Source: Streptomyces altiplanensis (GTDB lineage: Bacteria; Actinomycetota; Actinomycetes; Streptomycetales; Streptomycetaceae). Taken from it: DNA of 36,292 nucleotides. Positions 8,874 through 16,129 of this stretch are shown here, in pieces. Where the stretch lies: positions 1-36,292 of the forward strand of contig RHMC01000066.1 in NCBI GenBank assembly GCA_003719395.1. Reading direction: 5' to 3'. Both the position numbers and the translations under genes were made by a program. The notes under the pieces were generated by a model. The model was not told the DNA's origin. It worked only from the letters and a program-made list of their open reading frames with translations, and made no database searches. The first letter of the stretch is position 1. Every line of letters begins with the position of its first letter.

Positions 8874-9854
8874 TCAGGCCCGGCGGCGGCCGGTGCTGAG
8901 GCGCTGGAGGAGGATGAAGACGAGGAGCAGCCCGCCGATGACGATGCGGGTCCACCACGAGCTGAGGGTTCCCTGGAAGCTGATGACCGTCTGGATGAGG
9001 CCGAGGACCATCACGCCGAGGGCGGTGCCCAGGACGAAGCCCGAGCCGCCGGTGAGCAGGGTCCCGCCGATGACGGTGGCCGCGATGGCGTCGAGTTCGA
9101 GACCGACGGCGTGCAGCCCGTAGCCGGAGAGCATGTAGAAGGTGAGGAGCACGCCGCCGAGGGCGGAGCAGAAGCCGCTGATCGCGTAGACGGCGATCTT
9201 CGTACGGGCCACCGGCAGGCCCATCAGGAGAGCCGACTGCTCGTTGCCGCCGAGCGCGTAGACGTTGCGGCCGAGCCGGGTGCGGTGCAGGACGATGAAG
9301 GCGGCGAGCAGGACCAGCAGCGCGATGATCACGCTGGGGGAGATGAACAGGCCGCCCGGCAGCGACAGCCTGGTCTGGGCGATCGAGACGAAGGTGGGGT
9401 CGGTGATGGAGATCGACTCGGTGCTGATGGTGTAGCAGAGCCCGCGGGCGAGGAACATTCCGGCGAGGGTGACGATGAAGGGCTGGATCTCGAAGGTGTG
9501 GATGATCCAGCCCATCAGGGTGCCGGACGCCGTGCCGATGAGGAGGACCAGCGGGATGACGAGCAGCGGCGGCCAGTTGTGCTGTTCGACGAGCCAGGCC
9601 GCGACCATGGTGGAGAGGGCGAGCATCGCTCCGACGGAGAGGTCGATGCCGCCCGTGAGGATGACGAAGGTCATGCCGATGGCGACGACGAGCAGGAACG
9701 CGTTGTCGATGAGCAGGTTGACCAGTACCTGCCCGGAGAAGAAGCCTTCGTACTGCACCGAGCCGGCGGCGAACATGATCACCAGCAGCGCGGCGGTCAC
9801 GAGCAGCGGGATGGACGCCCCGTTGCGGCGGAAGGTGTCAGTCAGGGTGCTCAT
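8874..9854 (-). CDS. yjfF: sugar ABC transporter permease (YjfF-type)
   Basis: Inner-membrane permease of the BPD_transp_2 (RbsC/AraH) family, 326 residues with about eight to ten hydrophobic segments. Family signatures are GMTFVILTGGIDLSVGAM near the N-terminus, PFIVTLAGMFLARG, LGGNEQSALLMGLPV (the cytoplasmic loop that meets the ATPase) and AIAATVIGGTLLTGG. Its ATG overlaps the stop of the preceding permease as ATGA. The gene order substrate-binding protein, ATPase, permease, permease matches E. coli ytfQ-ytfR-ytfT-yjfF, a galactofuranose importer. Next to arabinofuranosidases and araBDA, the likely substrate here is L-arabinose, perhaps in furanose form. The match to the YjfF branch rather than other RbsC-like permeases rests mainly on gene order. 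Confidence 0.92.
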   Translation of the reverse strand: MSTLTDTFRRNGASIPLLVTAALLVIMFAAGSVQYEGFFSGQVLVNLLIDNAFLLVVAIGMTFVILTGGIDLSVGAMLALSTMVAAWLVEQHNWPPLLVIPLVLLIGTASGTLMGWIIHTFEIQPFIVTLAGMFLARGLCYTISTESISITDPTFVSIAQTRLSLPGGLFISPSVIIALLVLLAAFIVLHRTRLGRNVYALGGNEQSALLMGLPVARTKIAVYAISGFCSALGGVLLTFYMLSGYGLHAVGLELDAIAATVIGGTLLTGGSGFVLGTALGVMVLGLIQTVISFQGTLSSWWTRIVIGGLLLVFILLQRLSTGRRRA

Positions 9855-10900
9855 GCGCCGACCTCGTGCTTCTCAACGTTTCTTGCGCGACCGGGGTTCA
9901 GTGGCGGGCGGGACGACGGGCGCCGGAGATTGACCTTGGCCCGGAAGGCCGACGACTGGACGAGGCAGACCGCGATGACGACCAGCGCCTTGAAGACCAG
10001 GGTCGTCTCGGGGGGAATGCCCATCGAGTAGACGGAGGTGGTGAGCGTCTGGATGATCAGCGCGCCGAGCACGGTGCCACCGAGGGAGAAGCGGCCTCCG
10101 GTGAGCGCGCCGCCGCCGATGACGACGGCGAGGATGGCGTCGAGCTCGATCCACAGGCCGGCGTTGTTGCCGTCGGCGCTGGAGACGTTCGAGCTGATCA
10201 TCAGCCCGGCGACGGCGGCGCACAGGGCGCTGAACACGTAGACGAGGGTGAGCAGTCCGGTGGCGCGGATGCCGACGAGCCGGCTGGCCGTGGGGTTGCC
10301 GCCGACCGACTCGATGAGCAGGCCGAGTGCGGTGCGGCGGGTGAGGAGCCCGGTGAGGGCGACCAGCACGGCGGCGAGGATCACGGCGAAGGGGATCGTC
10401 AGCCAGTAGCCGCCGCCGATGAGCTTGTAGGGGGCGCTGGAGACGGTGAGGATCTGGCCGTCCGTGATGAGCTGGGCGACGCCGCGGCCCGCGACCATCA
10501 GCATGAGGGTCGCGATGATCGGCTGGACGTCGAGCCTGGCGACCAGGAGACCGTTGATCAGGCCGAGGACCAGTGCGACGACGAGGGAGATGCCGACGGC
10601 TTCGAGCACCGTCGACAGCGCGGCCGGCGACGCGGACGTGGCGATGTGCTCGCAGGCCAGCGCGCCGGAGATGGCCACGGTGGAGCCGACCGACAGGTCG
10701 ATGCCGCGGGTGGCGATGACCAGGGACATGCCCAGGGCGACCAGCACCAGCGGTGCGCCGAACTGGAGGATGTCGATCAGGCTGCCGTAGAGGTGGCCCT
10801 CCTTGACCCGGATGGCGAAGAAGTCGTGGTTGAAGGCGACGTTGGCCAGCAGGAGTGCGAGCAGGACGGCGGCGGGCCAGAACAGGCGGTGCTTGGTCAT
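9851..10900 (-). CDS. ytfT: sugar ABC transporter permease (YtfT-type)
   Basis: The second membrane subunit of the importer, 349 residues of the same BPD_transp_2 family. It shows ALGMSLVIATRGIDLSVGS, QPIIATLMLMVAGRG, SVGGNPTASRLVGI (ATPase-contact loop) and LAVVIGGGALTGGRF. It overlaps its neighbours on both sides by the four-base ATGA arrangement, so the three genes are one translationally coupled unit. A pair of different permeases, rather than one homodimeric permease, is characteristic of the YtfT/YjfF arrangement. Confidence 0.92.
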   Translation of the reverse strand: MTKHRLFWPAAVLLALLLANVAFNHDFFAIRVKEGHLYGSLIDILQFGAPLVLVALGMSLVIATRGIDLSVGSTVAISGALACEHIATSASPAALSTVLEAVGISLVVALVLGLINGLLVARLDVQPIIATLMLMVAGRGVAQLITDGQILTVSSAPYKLIGGGYWLTIPFAVILAAVLVALTGLLTRRTALGLLIESVGGNPTASRLVGIRATGLLTLVYVFSALCAAVAGLMISSNVSSADGNNAGLWIELDAILAVVIGGGALTGGRFSLGGTVLGALIIQTLTTSVYSMGIPPETTLVFKALVVIAVCLVQSSAFRAKVNLRRPSSRPPLNPGRARNVEKHEVGA

Positions 10901-12468
10901 TTCTGGGCTCCGGTGGCGATGGTGGCCATGATGCGTTCCGGTGTGAGGGTGCCGTCATTGGTCAGGGTGGCCACCATGCGGTGGTCCCGCAGGACGCCGA
11001 CGCGGTGGCTGAGCCGCAGTACCTCTTCGAGTTCCGCGGAGATGAACAGGACCGACATGCCCTCGCCGGACAGCCGCTGGACGAGTTTCTGGATCTCGGC
11101 CTTGGCGCCGACGTCGATGCCGCGGGTGGGCTCGTCGAGGATCAGCAGCCGGGGGTCGGTCAGCAGCCAGCGGGCGAGCAGCACCTTCTGCTGGTTGCCG
11201 CCGCTGAGGTTGCGGATCTGCGTCTCCGGGCTGGCGGGCCGGATGTCCAGCGCGGAGATCCAGTGCCTGGCGAGTTCGTCCTGCTTGCTCCGGGACAGGG
11301 GCCGGGCCCAGCCCCGGGCGGCCTGCAGGGCCAGGACGAGGTTCTCACGGACCGTCAGCTCGCCGACCAGCCCCTCGGCCTTGCGGTTCTCCGAGCAGAA
11401 GGCGATCTTGTGGGCGATGGCGGCCCGGGGCGTACGCAGGGCGGCGGGCTCACCGTTGACGGTGATGGTGCCCTCGTCGCTCTGGTCGGCGCCGAACAGC
11501 AGCCGGGCGGCCTCGGTGCGGCCCGAGCCGAGCAGGCCGGCCAGTCCGACGACCTCCCCGACGTGGATGTCCAGGTCGAAGGGGGCGATGGAGCCGCGGC
11601 GGGCCAGGGCCCCGGCCCGCAGGAACGGCTCACCGGCCGCGGCTTCGGCGGCTTCGGCCCGTGAGGCGTCGGAGAGGACGTCGAGTTCGGCCAGTTCGCC
11701 TCCGATCATGCGCTGGACCAGCTGTACGCGGGTGAGGTCACCGATGGCGTACTCCCCTTCCAGCCGTCCGTTGCGCAGGATGGTGACGCGGTCGCAGATG
11801 TCGTAGACCTGGTCGAGGAAGTGGGTGACGAAGAGGATCGCCACGCCCTGGTCCCGGAGCCGGCCCATCACGGTGAAGAGCTGCCTGACCTCGTCGCGGT
11901 CGAGGCTGGAGGTGGGCTCGTCGAGGATGAGCACCTTCGCGGAGATGTCGACCGCGCGCACGATCGCGACCAGCTGCTGGACGGCCAGGGAGCAGCTGCT
12001 CAGCGGGGCGCTGACGTCGATGTCGAGGTCGAGGTCGCGCACCAGCTCACGGGCGCGGCGGCGCAGTTCCGGCCAGTGGATCATGCCGAAGCGGCGCGGT
12101 TCGCGGCCGATGAGGATGTTCTCCGCCACCGAGAGGTTGGGGCAGAGGTTGACCTCCTGGTAGACGGTGCTGATGCCGGTCTGCTGAGCCTGGAGAGGGC
12201 CGGAGATGTGGACGTCCTCGCCGGCCAGCGTGACGCTGCCGCCGTCGGACGGGTGGACCCCGGTCAGGACCTTGATGAGCGTGGACTTCCCCGCGCCGTT
12301 CTCCCCCATCAGGGCGTGCACTTCTCCGGGGAAGAGACGCAGGTCGACTCCGTCGAGGGCGACGACGCCGGGGAACTCCTTCCGTACTCCCCGCAGTTCG
12401 AGGACGGGGCGCCGGTCCGCGCCGACCTCGGTGGTCAAGGACCTGTCAGTGGTGGGAGGGCCTGCCAT
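10897..12468 (-). CDS. ytfR: sugar ABC transporter ATP-binding protein, duplicated (YtfR-type)
   Basis: A 523-residue tandem ATPase of the RbsA/AraG/MglA type that powers the importer from the cytoplasmic face. The first half has Walker A GENGAGKST (55-63), Q-loop YQE (103-105) and Walker B VLILDEPTSSLD. Its signature motif is degenerate (LSSCSLAVQQL). The second half has a degenerate Walker A (LLGSGRTE), the canonical signature LSGGNQQK and Walker B LLILDEPTRGIDVG. This asymmetric pattern is usual for CUT2-type sugar ATPases. The gene follows the substrate-binding protein gene after a 171-base gap with a stable hairpin, and overlaps ytfT by ATGA. Confidence 0.95.
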   Translation of the reverse strand: MAGPPTTDRSLTTEVGADRRPVLELRGVRKEFPGVVALDGVDLRLFPGEVHALMGENGAGKSTLIKVLTGVHPSDGGSVTLAGEDVHISGPLQAQQTGISTVYQEVNLCPNLSVAENILIGREPRRFGMIHWPELRRRARELVRDLDLDIDVSAPLSSCSLAVQQLVAIVRAVDISAKVLILDEPTSSLDRDEVRQLFTVMGRLRDQGVAILFVTHFLDQVYDICDRVTILRNGRLEGEYAIGDLTRVQLVQRMIGGELAELDVLSDASRAEAAEAAAGEPFLRAGALARRGSIAPFDLDIHVGEVVGLAGLLGSGRTEAARLLFGADQSDEGTITVNGEPAALRTPRAAIAHKIAFCSENRKAEGLVGELTVRENLVLALQAARGWARPLSRSKQDELARHWISALDIRPASPETQIRNLSGGNQQKVLLARWLLTDPRLLILDEPTRGIDVGAKAEIQKLVQRLSGEGMSVLFISAELEEVLRLSHRVGVLRDHRMVATLTNDGTLTPERIMATIATGAQK

Positions 12469-12494
12469 CCGCCCGTCCTCTCGTGTCGGGTGCC

Positions 12495-12523
12495 GGGGGC
12501 ACCGTCGGCACAGCGGTGCCCCC
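12495..12523 (-). terminator. stem-loop between the binding-protein gene and the ATPase gene
   Basis: A perfect 10-bp stem, GGGGGCACCG with CGGTGCCCCC, encloses a nine-base loop. It sits in the 171-base gap after the binding-protein gene. Such intercistronic hairpins usually act as partial terminators and 3'-end stabilisers that keep binding-protein mRNA more abundant than the membrane-component mRNA. Confidence 0.7.
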
Positions 12524-12639
12524 GTACGTCATGGGGTGGTTGCGGTGGTGCGATGCGGGCACGGGGTGCGGGCGCTCGCCGCCGGCCCTGCCGTCCGGCG
12601 CTCCGGGGCGTTCTCACGCCCCCGGCCGTCCCGCCGCGG

Positions 12640-13611
12640 TCAGTACTTGCGGTCCGGGAGGGCGGCTGCGGCCTGCTCCTGGGTGAAGACTCCCTCGTCG
12701 ACCTTCACGCGGGCCGGGACGGACTCGCCCTTGGAGACCTTCTTGGCGAGGTCCATCAGCTGGTCGCCGAGCAGGGGGTTGCACTCGACCACGACGTTGA
12801 TCTTGCCGTCGGCCATGGCCTGGAAGGCGTCCTTGATGCCGTCCACCGAGATGATCTTGATGTCGGTGCCGGGCTTCTTGCCGGCCTCCTCGATGGCCTG
12901 GATGGCGCCGAGCGCCATGTCGTCGTTGTGCGCGTACAGGACGTCGATGTCGGGCTGCGACTTGAGGAACGCCTGCATGACCTCCTTGCCCTTGGCTCGG
13001 GTGAAGTCGCCGGTCTGCGAGGCCACGACCTTGAACTTCGGGTCGCCCTTGACGGCCTGCGCGAAGCCCGCCCTGCGGTCGTTGGCGGGGGCGGAGCCGG
13101 TGGTGCCCTGGAGCTCGACGATGTTCACCGTCCCGTCCTTGCCCTCGTACTCCTTGGTCAGCCAGTCGCCGGCCTTCTTGCCCTCCTCGACGAAGTCGGA
13201 GCCGAGGAAGGTGGTGTAGAGCGAGGTGTCCTTCGAGTCGATGGCGCGGTCGGTCAGAACGACCGGGATCTTGGCGTTCTTGGCCTCCTTGAGCACGGTG
13301 TCCCAGCCGGACTCGACCACCGGCGAGAAGGCGATGACGTCGACTCTCTGCTGGATGAAGGAACGGATCGCCTTGATCTGGTTCTCCTGCTTCTGCTGCG
13401 CGTCGGAGAACTTGAGGGTGACCTTCGCCTCCTCGGCCGACTCCCGCACCGACTTGGTGTTGGCGGTGCGCCAGCCACTCTCCGCGCCGACCTGGGCGAA
13501 GCCGAGGACGAGCCGGCCGTCACCCCCGCCGGTGGAGTCGGCGGAGCATGCGGTCAGGAAGGACGCGGCAAGCAGTCCGGCGGCGACGGCGGAAACAACC
13601 TTCTTGGGCAT
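12640..13611 (-). CDS. ytfQ: sugar-binding lipoprotein of the ABC importer (YtfQ-type)
   Basis: Extracellular substrate-binding protein of the ribose/arabinose-binding fold (Peripla_BP_4), 323 residues. MPKKVVSAVAAGLLAASFLTAC is a lipoprotein signal peptide with lipobox LTAC and lipidated C22. The mature part starts LVLGFAQVGAESGWRTANT and contains VDVIAFSPVVESGWD, LTDRAIDS, VVELQGTTGSAPANDRR (GTTGSAPA is typical of the YtfQ branch), DVLYAHNDDMALGAIQAI and ISVDGIKDAFQAMADG. The ATG at 13,611 is chosen for the signal peptide and AGAGGAA upstream; the ten residues upstream of it in frame are not needed. It is first in the transporter operon, and a LacI-type operator lies 150 bases upstream. Furanose specificity is inferred from family resemblance only. 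Confidence 0.95.
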   Translation of the reverse strand: MPKKVVSAVAAGLLAASFLTACSADSTGGGDGRLVLGFAQVGAESGWRTANTKSVRESAEEAKVTLKFSDAQQKQENQIKAIRSFIQQRVDVIAFSPVVESGWDTVLKEAKNAKIPVVLTDRAIDSKDTSLYTTFLGSDFVEEGKKAGDWLTKEYEGKDGTVNIVELQGTTGSAPANDRRAGFAQAVKGDPKFKVVASQTGDFTRAKGKEVMQAFLKSQPDIDVLYAHNDDMALGAIQAIEEAGKKPGTDIKIISVDGIKDAFQAMADGKINVVVECNPLLGDQLMDLAKKVSKGESVPARVKVDEGVFTQEQAAAALPDRKY

Positions 13612-13760
13612 CTGCGGTTCCTCTCGTGCTTCGAAACGCACCTACAGCAGCGGCACGCCGGGTGCCCTCTGCGGTGCGGGGAGGGACTGCTGGGCCGGCC
13701 CAAAAGGCCGGCACGGCGACGTGACAGGCCACAGCAGGTTTCGTGCGGCCGCTGGAGAAG

Positions 13761-13776
13761 TGTGAGCGCTAACACA
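13761..13776. promoter_or_regulatory. LacI-type operator upstream of the transporter operon
   Basis: TGTGAGCGCTAACACA is a near-perfect palindrome whose right half is identical to the araB and GH43 operators (GCTAACA). It lies 150 bases upstream of the binding-protein gene, in the gap shared with the divergent lacI-family gene. A TATAAC-like -10 for the leftward operon (complement of 13,804-13,809) lies about 30 bases upstream of it. Binding here would therefore block the start of transcription. Confidence 0.7.
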
Positions 13777-13837
13777 GACGAAACTCAAGAGTTACGAGGC
13801 TCGTTATAGATTCTTCATCACACGTGACTGGCGTAGG

Positions 13838-13853
13838 ATGATCGCGCTAACAC
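13838..13853. promoter_or_regulatory. second, imperfect LacI-type site near the divergent lacI gene
   Basis: The sequence GCGCTAACACA reproduces the right half of the 13,761 operator exactly, and the left half is degenerate (GATC in place of GTGA). It lies about 90 bases upstream of the rightward lacI-family gene and could serve in autoregulation or looping with the 13,761 site. It may be only a half-site. Confidence 0.4.
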
Positions 13854-13940
13854 AACGAGATCCCGCACCGGGGCTCCGTACGCAGTCCTCCAGTCAGCAG
13901 CGCACCTTCAGCGCGCCTGCCCACCCTCAGGGAGATGCCC

Positions 13941-14984
13941 GTGCGTCAGTCCGCTACGGACCGCCCCCCGACGATGGCGGACGTGGCCCGCGTGGCGGGG
14001 GTGTCCCACCAGACCGTGTCCCGGGTCCTGAGCGGCCACCCCAACGTACGGAAGGCCACGCGGGCGGGGGTGCAGCGGGCCATCGACGAGCTGGGCTACC
14101 GGCGCAACTCCGCCGCCCGCGCCCTTGCCACCCGCCGCACCCGCACTCTTGGCGTCATCGCCGTCAACACCACGTTCCACGGGCCGGCGAGCACACTCTC
14201 CGGGCTCGAAGGGGCGGCGCGCGAGCAGGGGTACCTGGTGTCCGCGGTCAGCTTGCGCACCATCGACAAGGACGCGCTGACGCAGGCCATGACCCACCTG
14301 GCCACGTGGGGCGTGGAGGGGGTCGTGGTGATCACCTCCCAGCGGCAGGCCGTGGACGCGCTGGCCGAGCTGCGCACCCCGTTCCCGGTGGTCACGGTCG
14401 AGGGCGGGCACAGCCTGGCCCTCCCCGGGGTGGCCCTCGACCAGTACCTGGGGGCCCGGCTGGTGACGGAGCATCTGCTCGCCGTCGGTCACGAGACGGT
14501 GTGGCACGTCGCCGGCCCACAGGACTGGCTGGAGGCCGAAGCACGCACCGCGGGCTGGCGGGCCGCACTGGAGGACGCGGGAGCGCCGGTCCCTCCCGCG
14601 CTCGTGGGGGACTGGAGCCCCCTCTCCGGGTTCCGGATCGGCCAGCAGCTGGCGGGCAGGGCGGGCAGGCGCAGTGGCCCGGACCCCCGGCTCAGCGCCG
14701 TGTTCGTCGCCAACGACCAGATGGCGCTGGGGGTGCTGCGCGCCCTGAGTGAAGCCGGCGTGCGTACGCCGGCGGACGTCGCGGTCGCCGGCTTCGACGA
14801 CATCCCTGAAGCGGAATTCTTCCCTCCGCCCCTCACCACCGTCCGGCAGGACTTCGGAGCGATCGGTCGCGCCAGCATCAGGCTCCTGATCGACCGCATC
14901 GAGGAACGCGCGGTGCGGGAGACCCATCTGACCGTGGCTCCACAGCTCATCGTCCGCGCCAGCACCGCCCGCCCCATCGCCTGA
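13941..14984 (+). CDS. LacI-family regulator, likely arabinose-regulon repressor
   Basis: A DNA-binding repressor of about 347 residues. The N-terminal helix-turn-helix (11-35) contains TMADVARVAGVSHQTVSRVL and is followed by the hinge region with RRNSAARALATRRT. The periplasmic-binding-protein-like effector domain (about 70-340) has VIAVNTTFHGPAST, VVTVEGGHSLALPG, VANDQMALGVL and VAGFDDIPEAEFFPPPLTT. The GTG at 13,941 is preferred because AGGGAG lies six bases upstream; the ATG at 13,935 directly abuts that site. The gene is divergent from the transporter operon and shares its operator region, so it is the leading candidate to read the TGTTAACGCTAACA sites, with arabinose or a derivative as inducer. 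It is closely similar to the regulator at 16,130-17,188. Confidence 0.93.
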   Translation: MRQSATDRPPTMADVARVAGVSHQTVSRVLSGHPNVRKATRAGVQRAIDELGYRRNSAARALATRRTRTLGVIAVNTTFHGPASTLSGLEGAAREQGYLVSAVSLRTIDKDALTQAMTHLATWGVEGVVVITSQRQAVDALAELRTPFPVVTVEGGHSLALPGVALDQYLGARLVTEHLLAVGHETVWHVAGPQDWLEAEARTAGWRAALEDAGAPVPPALVGDWSPLSGFRIGQQLAGRAGRRSGPDPRLSAVFVANDQMALGVLRALSEAGVRTPADVAVAGFDDIPEAEFFPPPLTTVRQDFGAIGRASIRLLIDRIEERAVRETHLTVAPQLIVRASTARPIA

Positions 14985-15040
14985 CAGCGCCTGGAGCGGG
15001 CCGGGGCCAGGGCGGGAGCAGGCCGCCGAGGCCGGCGCCC

Positions 15041-16051
15041 CTAAGAGTTCGGTTTCAGGAGCACCTTGCCCACTCCGGGGCCCTCGCCGTCCAGCAGGGC
15101 GACGGCCTGCGGGAACGCGTCCAGAGGCAACTCGTGCGTGATCAGCGGCAGGAGGGAGAGCAGCCCGGAACCATGGGCGCGTACCGCGTGTGACCAGGCA
15201 GCGGTCGCCGCACCGAAGACGGACTGGATCTCCAGCTGCCGTGCGGTCAGCACCTCCGGGTCGATTCCGGCGGCCCCCGGCGCCGGCGTGCCCGCGAGCA
15301 CGAGGCGGCCGCCACGCCGCAGGAGGGTCATGGAGAAGTTCACCGAGGAGGCCCGGCCGGTGGTCTCCACGACGACGTCGAAGTCCGGAGAGGGATTCCG
15401 GTCGTACGCGCCGCAGTGGGTGGCCCCGAACGACAGGGCCGGCCCCCGGCGGCTCGGACACGAGCCGACGACCGTCAGCCGGGCCGGGGACGCCGCCGCC
15501 ATGAACTGGACGGCGAGCATGCCGGCCGTTCCGTCGCCCACCACGGCGACGCGTTCGCCGGGGAGGACGGCCGCCTTCAGGACGGCAGCGGCGACGCGGG
15601 CGGCCGGTTCCAGCAGTGCGGCCGCGGTCAGGTCCGTGTCGTCGGGCAGGATGTGCAGGAGCCGCGCCGGCAGAGTGAGGGTCGCGGCCATCGCTCCGGG
15701 CCGGGTGAACCCGGTTTCTTCGTAGCCGGCGTCGCACAGCGTGTTCTCCCCGGCGTGACACCGTTCGCACGCCTGGCAGTTGCGGAACCCCTCGCCGACG
15801 GCCTTCCGTCCGACCAGCGCCTTTGGCACGAGCTCCCCGACGCTCTCCACGGTCCCGGACCACTCGTGCCCCGGCGTGAGCGGATACCGCACGTATCCGG
15901 CGGGCCGGGCACCCCGCAGGACGTCCAGGTCACTGCCGCAGATGCCCACCGCGTGCACGCGGACGAGCGCTTCCCCGGGCCCGGGCGGCGTCGGTTCATG
16001 AGGGACCAGCCTGTGTGCGCCCGGCCCGGAAATCACGACTGCGGTACTCAT
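15041..16051 (-). CDS. zinc-dependent medium-chain alcohol/polyol dehydrogenase
   Basis: A 336-residue NAD(P)-dependent dehydrogenase of the MDR superfamily. Catalytic zinc ligands are C38 (GICGSD) and H62-E63 (PGHEW). Structural zinc ligands C92, C95, C98 and C106 are in NCQACERCHAGENTLC. The Rossmann motif is VVGDGTAGMLAVQ. Proteins of this type oxidise sugar alcohols, L-threonine or aldoses. Next to two arabinose-type LacI regulators, a role with an arabinose-related sugar or polyol is possible but unproven. The ATG at 16,051 begins the conserved protein; eight residues upstream in frame are dispensable. It lies 78 bases downstream of the second lacI gene on the same strand, with no promoter-like sequence seen between, so the two may form an operon. 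It converges with the first lacI gene. Confidence 0.85.
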   Translation of the reverse strand: MSTAVVISGPGAHRLVPHEPTPPGPGEALVRVHAVGICGSDLDVLRGARPAGYVRYPLTPGHEWSGTVESVGELVPKALVGRKAVGEGFRNCQACERCHAGENTLCDAGYEETGFTRPGAMAATLTLPARLLHILPDDTDLTAAALLEPAARVAAAVLKAAVLPGERVAVVGDGTAGMLAVQFMAAASPARLTVVGSCPSRRGPALSFGATHCGAYDRNPSPDFDVVVETTGRASSVNFSMTLLRRGGRLVLAGTPAPGAAGIDPEVLTARQLEIQSVFGAATAAWSHAVRAHGSGLLSLLPLITHELPLDAFPQAVALLDGEGPGVGKVLLKPNS

Positions 16052-16084
16052 TTTGATGCCTTCGGGTCCTGGCACTGCCGGGCA

Positions 16085-16120
16085 CTGGTGTGCCGGCCGG
16101 AGCTGGTGTGCCGGCCGGAG
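16085..16120. repeat. perfect 18-bp tandem duplication
   Basis: CTGGTGTGCCGGCCGGAG occurs twice in direct succession between the second lacI-family gene and the dehydrogenase gene. CCGGCCGG within each unit is self-complementary, so the transcript can form alternative small hairpins. It may be a recent slippage event or an intercistronic regulatory element. Confidence 0.85.
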
Positions 16121-16129
16121 GGAGACACG

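Noticed and set aside
9866..13809. Plus-strand open frames of over 600 codons opposite the transporter genes
   Set aside because: Composition (runs of E, D, G, A, R, Q) is that of an antisense frame of hydrophobic or GC-rich genes; the minus strand encodes a recognisable complete transporter.
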